Shown in pieces: positions 17,390 to 25,145 of a stretch of 64,000 nucleotides of DNA; the first letter of the stretch is position 1; the number at the start of each line of letters is the position of its first letter. The stretch is from Proteus penneri (GTDB lineage: Bacteria; Pseudomonadota; Gammaproteobacteria; Enterobacterales; Enterobacteriaceae), in assembly GCF_003144535.1 (NCBI RefSeq), contig NZ_PHFJ01000008.1, positions 124,001 to 188,000 of the forward strand. The letters run 5' to 3'. Position numbers and translations under genes: made by a program. Below the pieces are notes generated by a model. That model was not told where the DNA came from. It searched no databases and was given only the letters and a program-made list of their open reading frames with translations.

Positions 17390-18175
17390 TTAATCATTTA
17401 TTCTTTGTTTTTGAGCGTGGATCATAAACATCGGTGTTGAACCATAATTAATTTTTTCTTCTTCGTTCCATACAAAATCACCAATGCGAGTATCTATCAT
17501 ATATCGACTAAAACCGACTTCTAACAAAGTATTAATATCCCATTGAGGACGCTTTATTTGACTCAATGGAAGTTGGCGGGCAATTCGTTCCATCTCTTTG
17601 GTATCTGTATTGACGTAATGATCTTCAACTTGCTTTTCAATTGAACGCTCTCTATCTGCTACAAAACCTTGCCAATAATTCTCATCAAAGAGATGTAAAT
17701 ACCAATTAGCATCAAAATTAATTAAACTGCCTCCCGGTTTTAATACACGAAACCACTCCGAATACGCTTTTTGCGGCGCTTTTAAATTCCAAGTGACATT
17801 ACGGCTGACAACAAGATCAAACTGCTCATTGGCAAAAGGCAGTTGATGTACATCGCCTCGAATAAATTGAATATTTACCTGATGTGTTTGTGCATTTTGT
17901 TTAGCTTCCTGCAACATGCCCTCAGTTGCATCAATTGCCGTGACATCATGACCCGATAACGCTAATAAAATGGCAAAAAAACCAGGGCCTGTCCCAATAT
18001 CAAGCACCTTTAAGGTTTCGCCTTCTTTGATATGCCCCAATAACAGATGACGCCATTTCTGTTGTTTCTCGCTCAGCAATTCCTGTTGATTAGACTCACT
18101 ATAACTTTCAGCTCTGATATTCCAGTAGCGAGTTACATCATTAAGTAATTGGTTATTATTTATTTTATTTGTCAT
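17390..18175 (-). CDS. class I SAM-dependent methyltransferase leading the nik operon
   Basis: The 261-residue protein has a class I methyltransferase fold: motif I VLDIGTGPG at residues 57-65, the acidic residue in VTAIDATEGML, and LVVSRNVTWNL after strand 4. No signal peptide is seen. It lies 11 bp upstream of nikA and is the first gene of the unit, so it is co-transcribed with the transporter. It might modify a metal ligand or metallophore; this is only inference from the position. It could also be an unrelated small-molecule methyltransferase. Confidence 0.8.
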   Translation of the reverse strand: MTNKINNNQLLNDVTRYWNIRAESYSESNQQELLSEKQQKWRHLLLGHIKEGETLKVLDIGTGPGFFAILLALSGHDVTAIDATEGMLQEAKQNAQTHQVNIQFIRGDVHQLPFANEQFDLVVSRNVTWNLKAPQKAYSEWFRVLKPGGSLINFDANWYLHLFDENYWQGFVADRERSIEKQVEDHYVNTDTKEMERIARQLPLSQIKRPQWDINTLLEVGFSRYMIDTRIGDFVWNEEEKINYGSTPMFMIHAQKQRIND

Positions 18176-18586
18176 CAGAAACCTGCTGTTATATCCACAT
18201 AAAAAGAGGAATAAATTCCCCTAAAAGCGAATGATTTGGCTATTTTTTAGTGTGGGTAACATACCTTGTAACCCCAAGATGCTCTATGTGCTATATCAAT
18301 ATTCACCAGTACTTAATCAGGAAGATCAGCCAATTTGCGATCTTCCTCTTTAACATAAATACGCATCCCAATAGGGGTGAAGATAAATAAGCAAATGGAT
18401 TATTTCTCCTGTTAAAATAGAGAAATAAATTGAGCGAATTTAGAAATAAAAATAAAATTTGTCTTGTATTAAAAAAGTGGGCGCTTTAATTTCACCTTTT
18501 TTATAAAACCGTTATAGTCAATAATATTGTTATCTTAAATTTCTTTCTTTAAACGAATAAAGCCGTCACATAAGGCTCTCTAAAAT
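18176..18586. other. divergent promoter region between the nik unit and the vWA/srf locus
   Basis: About 410 bases without a gene. It contains a 9-bp hairpin (AGGAAGATC with GATCTTCCT, 18319-18347), which on the minus strand would lie in the leader of the methyltransferase-nik message. No NikR box (GTATGA-N16-TCATAC) was found by eye. The rest is AT-rich with no structure I can name. Confidence 0.55.
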
Positions 18587-20104
18587 ATGAATCGAATCTC
18601 ACGATTAACGGCTGATATTACCCGCGCCGATTTTGCCTTCACGCATCAACAGCAATTACTTCAATTGCTGACCCAACATTTTCCGACTAAGTATCATTCT
18701 CTATTTGCTACTCCAGAGAAAAAATCGGATGACGTGATTGAATGGTATTCTCCTGTTTCTGGCAACCCTGTCGCTTTAACCTCGTTACAAGACCAAGAAC
18801 AACAAGAAATAAGACGCATTTTAGATGAACGCCTTAACGATATTAAAACGCAAACAGCGTTATTGGCTTCACAAAATAGAATTACGGATGAAGAGCGCCA
18901 CCTTTTAGATACCGCATCAACGCTGCCTGATAGCGAAAGTGTCTATGTAATTAATGGGCAACCTGTTATTACATGGTGGCCTCGCACAACCCCATTGCCA
19001 CCACCTATTGCTCAAGTTACTGCGGGTGCAAGTGCCGCGGCGGCGGGTGCTGCACTCGCTGATGTGCCAGCCAAAACACGCAATCGCTGGTTACGTTGGC
19101 TATTACTCTTCTTATTCTTGCTGTTTTTAATTTTATTGGCATCTTGGCTAAAAGGGTGTTTTGATCCCAAGACCGTTCCTCCTGTTGTGGAAGAAAAACC
19201 GGCTGTTGTTATACCGCCAAAACCAGAGCCTGCCCCTGAGCCAGAGCCGACCCCTGAACCCACTCCTGAACCTGTACCGGAGCCTATTCCTGAACCAGAG
19301 CCAGAACCAGTCCCAACACCTGCACCTGTGCCCAAGTCTATGCCAGTGAAAAAACTCACACCACTAGAAGCTTGTGTACAAGATGAATTGAAAAAAACCG
19401 GTGTGACAGAGAAAACGGCAAATGCAACTTGTGAAAATCGCTTGGCAAATAAAATTAAGCAAATGTGTCCAGCCGAACGTCCACCAGAATTAGCACCACA
19501 GGTCATTCTTATTTTTGATGCTTCTGGCTCGATGGCACTGAGCATGAATTTAACAGAAAGTGATTTAGATTATATTGCTTCAACTGGACAACTTTTCCCA
19601 GGTTATGATGCCGAACCCCGACGGATCACGACAGCAAGAAACGCCGCAATAAAAATCATTAATAACATTCCGTCAGATATGAAAATCACTACCGTTGTGG
19701 CATCTGACTGTGGTGTTGTGAAATCAAGCCCTGCTTATGGGGGTAATGAGCGGTCAAAATTGCTTAACTACATTAAGCGTATTGAGCCAGATAGTGGCAC
19801 ACCATTAGCCGAGTCGATTAAACGTGCGAGTAATCTAATTAAAGGCAATAATCGTGACACCATTATTGTGTTGTTATCTGACGGTTTAGAGTCTTGCGAT
19901 CAAGATCCATGTTCAGCAGCCAGAACATTAAAACGTGCTCATCCTCGCGCGGTTATTAATGTTGTCGATATCTTAGGAACGGGTGCAGGTAACTGTGTGG
20001 CGAATGCAACGGGCGGTAAAGTCTTCACTGCACGTAATGCGAATGAAGTCAGTTTAATGACTCGCAAAGCGATTGAAGATTATATTCCGAAGAACTGTAA
20101 ATAA
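18587..20104 (+). CDS. bitopic membrane protein with SrfA-like N-domain, Pro-Glu stalk and periplasmic vWA domain
   Basis: The 505-residue protein has three parts. Residues 1-165 are cytosolic and share WYSP (53-56) and VINGQPVITWW (121-131) with the next gene product. A membrane helix follows at about 169-188, then a Pro-Glu-rich stalk (213-250) like those that span the periplasm. The C-terminal part is a von Willebrand A domain with an intact metal site: DASGS (311-315), Thr405 and Asp432. Several cysteines (263, 282, 293, 375, 437, 442, 470, 504) suggest disulfides. It is followed by a terminator, so it may be its own unit next to the srf operon. No known name is assigned. Confidence 0.85.
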   Translation: MNRISRLTADITRADFAFTHQQQLLQLLTQHFPTKYHSLFATPEKKSDDVIEWYSPVSGNPVALTSLQDQEQQEIRRILDERLNDIKTQTALLASQNRITDEERHLLDTASTLPDSESVYVINGQPVITWWPRTTPLPPPIAQVTAGASAAAAGAALADVPAKTRNRWLRWLLLFLFLLFLILLASWLKGCFDPKTVPPVVEEKPAVVIPPKPEPAPEPEPTPEPTPEPVPEPIPEPEPEPVPTPAPVPKSMPVKKLTPLEACVQDELKKTGVTEKTANATCENRLANKIKQMCPAERPPELAPQVILIFDASGSMALSMNLTESDLDYIASTGQLFPGYDAEPRRITTARNAAIKIINNIPSDMKITTVVASDCGVVKSSPAYGGNERSKLLNYIKRIEPDSGTPLAESIKRASNLIKGNNRDTIIVLLSDGLESCDQDPCSAARTLKRAHPRAVINVVDILGTGAGNCVANATGGKVFTARNANEVSLMTRKAIEDYIPKNCK

Positions 20105-20131
20105 TGATTAATTACTATTTCTAATATTTAA

Positions 20132-20170
20132 TTCACCCTCTTTGGTTTCACATTGAGGGTGAACTTTTTC
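20132..20170 (+). terminator. rho-independent terminator after the vWA gene
   Basis: A 9-bp stem (TTCACCCTC with GAGGGTGAA) is followed by CTTTTTC, 28 bases after the stop. It separates the first vWA gene from the srf operon. Confidence 0.8.
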
Positions 20171-20681
20171 ACGTATCGCGTGTATTTTATTATTATATTG
20201 AAGTTAGCAATCTCTATATCTTATCGATTGCAGACCATTCTTTAATTATGTTTTTTTCTTTTCTTGCTCTCTCATTATTCAGAATAAACCTATTTTGTGA
20301 TTATTATCACAGTGACTAGATGATTATTAATAGTTTATTCTTTTATATTTTTTCTTTTTTTCTTCTATTTCCTTATTTTTTAATGTAAAACCCAACATTC
20401 CAGTGATTTAATCTATATATTTCAAAAAATATAGCGCAACCTATATTGCCACGATTTAATTATCATAATCGCTATCTCAATATTCCCGCTTTCACGCAAG
20501 AAAAATAAAAAAGTCTTTAATAATAATCAGTTAATTAACCCTAAATAATCCGCTAGATAGACACCTAATTTCTGATAATATAAAATGTATATCAATTTTA
20601 TATCTTTATTTTTAGCCTTAAAGCCTATTTACGGATAAGCCAACTTACCCATAGATAATCTTGCCTAGCGGAATGATCGTC
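20171..20681. other. AT-rich leader of the srf operon
   Basis: About 510 bases with no plausible gene, very AT-rich, before the SrfA start. Promoters for the srf operon must lie here or upstream. I could not pick a reliable -35/-10 pair or a known operator by eye. AT-richness of this kind is typical of H-NS-silenced promoters, but that is inference. Confidence 0.5.
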
Positions 20682-22157
20682 GTGAATAAAGCATTCTTAC
20701 GAAGTGGTAAATTAGAAAGTTACCTCCCGATGGGAGAAAATGGACAGGCTGTTTATATCTCTGCACTGCAGCTACGTGAAACTCTGCGTTTGAAAGGAAA
20801 GGCACATATTTCTCAATGCCTTGCCATTCCTCAGCCGAATGAAACTGGCGAGCGCATTGACTGGTATTCACCGATTGATGGCTCGGTTATTCCTTGGTCT
20901 GCAGCTTCCGAAGAAGAGCGTACAGCTGCTTATGCTGTGCTGAAAAAAAATCAAGATGATTTAATCGCTTTTAGTGAACAAGAGAGGCAAAAGGCTGGAA
21001 ATAAAGAAAGTCAGCTTTTTGGCGCACTCCTCAGTAAAACCATCCAATTTCCTGACGAAAACCATATTTTTATTGTTGATGGCCAACCGATTATTACCTT
21101 TTGGGGATTTGTCAGCGCCAATCAACAACTAAGAGTTGATCCTGTTGCTTGCTTAAAACCCGTTGTTGCGACAATCGCACCAACATCAACAACGATCCCA
21201 CCAGCGCAAGAAAAAGTCATTATCACTGAGACTAAGCGCCCTTGGTGGCGTTTCTTATGGTGGCTGTTACCTTTATTATTACTTCTACTCGCTATTTTCT
21301 TCTTAAGAGGCTGTTTCTCAGCGCCAACGTTACCTACGGTCGATATTAAAACACCCAATATTGAAGCGCCTCAACTACCCGATCCTACGCTTGAAAAGCC
21401 AAACGTTCCCACTGTGGTGACTAATGGTCATACCGTTGGTATACCAACAGGTACCGTTCACACAGGTACATTAGGCACCGTAGATGCAAATGGAAATGTG
21501 ATTAATAGCACTGATGGGAACAGTGCAGTAGTTGATCCTAATACGGGGTTACCTGTGGTTGATCCTCAAATAGATAATAACCAAGGTGCTTTACCTGAAG
21601 GAGCCGCGCCCAACGATGCGCAACAATCGAATGTGCCTCCTGTTGATCCCACAACACAAAATGAGCAACCGAAAACAGATACTCCTCAAAATGCAGGGAA
21701 TGAGAACAATACCGCCAACCCTCCGGTTGATCCTAATGCACCACCCGATGTCACACCACCAGCCACGGCTGATAACACAACACCACTGACTATTCCTGCA
21801 AATGCGTTAGCTAATGGCTCAACCCAATTCCTTAATGGCCAATGGAAAGCAGGTGCAGGTATTCAAGATCAAAAAACAGGTAAACCACTGAGCTTGAACT
21901 ATCAATTAGATAATGGTAAAGGGCAAGTCGTCATGACACGCAGTGATGGCGTGACCTGCAAAGCCCCTGTTAACGCAGCCGTCAATCACGGTGGGCTGAA
22001 TATAAATAACCAAGGTCAGGCTCTGTGTAGTGATGGCTCAAACTATTTGATGCCAAATATTATTTGCCAACCTGGAAGCCAAAATATTGCTGATTGCCAA
22101 GGGAAATATGAGAACAGTCAGCCATTCCCATTATCAATGAAGCGGGAGAATAATTAA
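20682..22157 (+). CDS. srfA: SrfA family protein
   Basis: SrfA is the first protein of the SrfABC set, first named in Salmonella as SsrB-regulated genes; its job is unknown. The product from the GTG at 20682 is MNKAFLRSGKLES, 491 residues; an ATG at 20673 is the alternative. The N-terminal cytosolic domain has WYSP (62-65) and VDGQPIITFW (133-142) as in the preceding vWA protein. A membrane helix follows at about 190-211, then a long low-complexity linker rich in Pro, Asn and Asp with repeated PVDP units, and a cysteine-containing C-terminal domain in the periplasm. The gene ends 3 bp before srfB. Confidence 0.85.
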   Translation: MNKAFLRSGKLESYLPMGENGQAVYISALQLRETLRLKGKAHISQCLAIPQPNETGERIDWYSPIDGSVIPWSAASEEERTAAYAVLKKNQDDLIAFSEQERQKAGNKESQLFGALLSKTIQFPDENHIFIVDGQPIITFWGFVSANQQLRVDPVACLKPVVATIAPTSTTIPPAQEKVIITETKRPWWRFLWWLLPLLLLLLAIFFLRGCFSAPTLPTVDIKTPNIEAPQLPDPTLEKPNVPTVVTNGHTVGIPTGTVHTGTLGTVDANGNVINSTDGNSAVVDPNTGLPVVDPQIDNNQGALPEGAAPNDAQQSNVPPVDPTTQNEQPKTDTPQNAGNENNTANPPVDPNAPPDVTPPATADNTTPLTIPANALANGSTQFLNGQWKAGAGIQDQKTGKPLSLNYQLDNGKGQVVMTRSDGVTCKAPVNAAVNHGGLNINNQGQALCSDGSNYLMPNIICQPGSQNIADCQGKYENSQPFPLSMKRENN

Positions 22158-22160
22158 TTC

Positions 22161-25145
22161 ATGTTAGCGCCACTGACCGATTATAAAGATAAAATCACCC
22201 TTATCCGTGACAGCAATATTCAGTTTCTGGATTTTGGTTTTACGCTACCACAGCGCAAAGAATATGGTGAGTTTGTTAAAAAAGGCGAAAACGGCCCGTT
22301 AATGCGACTCATCTATAATGAGCGAGACGATAACTATCTTTACCCAGCGCCGAAAAATCAACCACAAACACCGAGAGAAGCAGAATTTAGCTTCTCTCTT
22401 GAAGAGTCATTAAATTTACTCAATGACACTTGGTTGCCAGTGCCGTTTTTTCGCTTTAATCCGCCACGCTCATTCTCTCAAGGCCCTGATAACTGGGTGA
22501 GAATGATGTTTCACCAACTGCCAGAGCCAGATGAAGATGGGCATACACATCGCATTGTAGTGGCTTTTGATACTCGCATTGAGCCCAATCGCACTAATAC
22601 GGCTTATCTCGCACCAAACGAAGAAGATGTTCGTTCTGGTGTTGCTTTTGCTCTCGCCTATCTAGGTTATGAGGTGGAAAATTTCCTTGAAACACCTTGG
22701 ATTGATGGTTGGTTAAAGGAAGTCTTTAGTGAAAGAGCGCTGACTGTAACCAAAATGTACCATGATGAACTGGATGAGGCGCTGAAAGAGTTTCAACATC
22801 AGGCACATTATCTCAATTTGCTCAATATATTAGGTGAGAAACTCCACTTACCTGAGATCAAAATTAATGAATCCAAACCGCAAGAGCCTGCCATTGAAGT
22901 TGACCTTATCCTTGATGTGGGTAACTCACGTACATGTGGGATCTTAATTGAAGATCATATCAATGATAATAAAGGGTTAACTCAACTTTATGAAATGACA
23001 TTGCGTGATTTAAGCCACCCCTATCAAATCTACAACGAGCCATTTGAAAGCCGTGTTGAATTTGCGCAAGCGGAATTCGGTAAACAAGATTTTTCAGTTA
23101 ATAGCGGTCGAAATAATGCCTTTATGTGGCCAACTATTGGTCGCGTTGGCCCTGAAGCTAACCGCATGGCAGCACAACGCTTAGGAACCGAAGGCTCAAC
23201 AGGTATTTCAAGCCCTAAACGTTATTTATGGGATGACTCACCCTATTCTCCAGGTTGGCGCTTTAGTCGCTCTTTTGGCCAAACAGACAGAGAGCCACTG
23301 GCAACCGCTGTACCTATGACATACCTTCTAAACGATCATGGTGAACCGTTATTCCGTTTAGAGCCTGATGAGCGTATGCCTGTCTTTACGCCAAACTACA
23401 CACGTAGTTCATTAATGACCATGATGTTAACCGAGGTGTTAGCACAGGCATTAACGCAAATGAACAGCCCAGCTCAACGCCTTAAAATGAGTCACGCAAG
23501 TGCGCCTCGTCAATTGCGTAATATCATTTTAACGATCCCACCTGCGATGCCAAAACCAGAGCGCGCGATTTTTGAAACGTGCATGGAAAATGCATTAGGC
23601 CTCATTTGGAAAGCGATGAATTGGGACCCAACTGATGAAAAACTGCGTTTTGATGGTAAAGATGAACAATGTCGTATACCAATGCCAAACATCCATGTGA
23701 AATGGGATGAGGCCACTTGTGGTCAATTAGTTTACCTCTACAACGAAACACAAATTAAATTTGGCGAGCGTACTGAAGCCTTTTTTGCCAGCCAAGTGCG
23801 GGAAGATAACCGCGCATTAACCGGTGATAGCACGTTAAAGATTGCCTCAATTGATATTGGTGGCGGAACAACCGATCTCGTTATCACGCGCTATAAACTG
23901 GATACGGGTACCGGTAGCAACGTCAAAATTATTCCAACACAACTATTCCGCGAAGGATTCAAAATCGCGGGTGATGATATTTTATTAGATATCATCCAGA
24001 TCTGTGTTTTGCCTGCATTACGCACAGCATTAACAGATGCGGGTATTTCTGATGCCGATGCTCTGATGTCTTCTCTTTTTGGTAGTGAAGGTTTAGATGC
24101 GGGTCAGCAAGTATTGCGTCAACAGCTTACCTTACAAATCTTCAATCCAATTGGATTACGTATTTTAAGCCAATACGAAAACTTCGATCCATTAGTGCCT
24201 CATGAAGGTATTAACAGCACCTTTGGCGAATTGCTAGATGTCCAACCAACAGAGCATGTGCGACGTTATATTGACGATGCCGCCAATAAAGAGTTAGGTG
24301 GCGGAGATAGCTTCTCTATCTTGAATGTGCCAGTACAAATTAACTTTACACAACTACACGCTGAATTTATTTCAGGTGAACGTATTAACATCACCCGTAG
24401 TTTAAAAGCATTGTGTGAGGTACTTTATTACTACTCCTGTGATGTTTTACTACTCACAGGTCGCCCTTCTCGCTTACCGGGTATTCAAGCACTGTTAAAA
24501 GTATTACAGCCTGTACCACCTTCTCGTATATTGCCATTACATGGTTACAAAACGGGGGGTTGGTATCCGTTCAATAAAAAAGGCCGCATTGACGATCCAA
24601 AATCAACCGCTGCGGTTGGTGCAATGTTGTGTTTAATGGCTGAGAATGCACGTTTACTCAACTTTTACTTCTCGACAGGTAATTTTAAAACTTACTCAAC
24701 AGTCCGTTATTTAGGGATGTTAGATAATAACAACACGATTTCCGATAATGACGTTTATTACCGAGATATTCAGGATAAATTTGAACCTGATCCTGATACC
24801 TATTTTGAAGTCAGAGGCGGAATACGTTTAGGTTTTCGTCAATTAGATAACGCCCGTTGGCCTGCCTCGCCACTTTATACCTTACGCATTAAAAATCCGA
24901 AGTTGGCACAACAGTTAAGCCAAGAAGACAGCGTATTGCATATTAAGCTAGGCGAAGAGCGCGGAGCCTCTAGCCATAATAATGACAATAAATCTGAAAA
25001 ATTACGGATTGAAGAAATGGAGCTTATTAATGGCAAAGGTGGCGTTAATAAAAACGGTTTAAGCTTCAAACTCAATACGTTAGCAGATAGTGGTATTGGT
25101 GAAACATCCTATTGGCTGGATAGCGGGAGTGTATTAGGTAAATGA
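22161..25145 (+). CDS. srfB: SrfB family protein with actin/Hsp70-type ATPase motifs
   Basis: The 994-residue protein has the length and content of the SrfB virulence-factor family. Three motifs of the actin-Hsp70-sugar-kinase ATPase fold can be seen in order: phosphate-1 DVGNSRT (from Asp252), phosphate-2 DIGGGTTDL (Asp565 to 573) and an adenosine-type motif LLLTGRPSRLPG (763-774). The first 245 residues form a separate N-terminal region. There is no signal peptide or membrane helix, so it is likely cytosolic. The stop overlaps the srfC start by 4 bases (ATGA). The ATPase call comes from motifs; what it acts on is unknown. Confidence 0.88.
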   Translation: MLAPLTDYKDKITLIRDSNIQFLDFGFTLPQRKEYGEFVKKGENGPLMRLIYNERDDNYLYPAPKNQPQTPREAEFSFSLEESLNLLNDTWLPVPFFRFNPPRSFSQGPDNWVRMMFHQLPEPDEDGHTHRIVVAFDTRIEPNRTNTAYLAPNEEDVRSGVAFALAYLGYEVENFLETPWIDGWLKEVFSERALTVTKMYHDELDEALKEFQHQAHYLNLLNILGEKLHLPEIKINESKPQEPAIEVDLILDVGNSRTCGILIEDHINDNKGLTQLYEMTLRDLSHPYQIYNEPFESRVEFAQAEFGKQDFSVNSGRNNAFMWPTIGRVGPEANRMAAQRLGTEGSTGISSPKRYLWDDSPYSPGWRFSRSFGQTDREPLATAVPMTYLLNDHGEPLFRLEPDERMPVFTPNYTRSSLMTMMLTEVLAQALTQMNSPAQRLKMSHASAPRQLRNIILTIPPAMPKPERAIFETCMENALGLIWKAMNWDPTDEKLRFDGKDEQCRIPMPNIHVKWDEATCGQLVYLYNETQIKFGERTEAFFASQVREDNRALTGDSTLKIASIDIGGGTTDLVITRYKLDTGTGSNVKIIPTQLFREGFKIAGDDILLDIIQICVLPALRTALTDAGISDADALMSSLFGSEGLDAGQQVLRQQLTLQIFNPIGLRILSQYENFDPLVPHEGINSTFGELLDVQPTEHVRRYIDDAANKELGGGDSFSILNVPVQINFTQLHAEFISGERINITRSLKALCEVLYYYSCDVLLLTGRPSRLPGIQALLKVLQPVPPSRILPLHGYKTGGWYPFNKKGRIDDPKSTAAVGAMLCLMAENARLLNFYFSTGNFKTYSTVRYLGMLDNNNTISDNDVYYRDIQDKFEPDPDTYFEVRGGIRLGFRQLDNARWPASPLYTLRIKNPKLAQQLSQEDSVLHIKLGEERGASSHNNDNKSEKLRIEEMELINGKGGVNKNGLSFKLNTLADSGIGETSYWLDSGSVLGK

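Noticed and set aside
18176..18586. NikR operator or cobalamin/NiCo riboswitch before the nik operon
   Set aside because: No GTATGA-N16-TCATAC pair or riboswitch core was found by eye.
19012..19545. 177-codon minus-strand frame rich in Gly-Ser repeats
   Set aside because: It is the shadow of the Pro-Glu stalk codons of the vWA gene on the other strand, with no ribosome site or family match.
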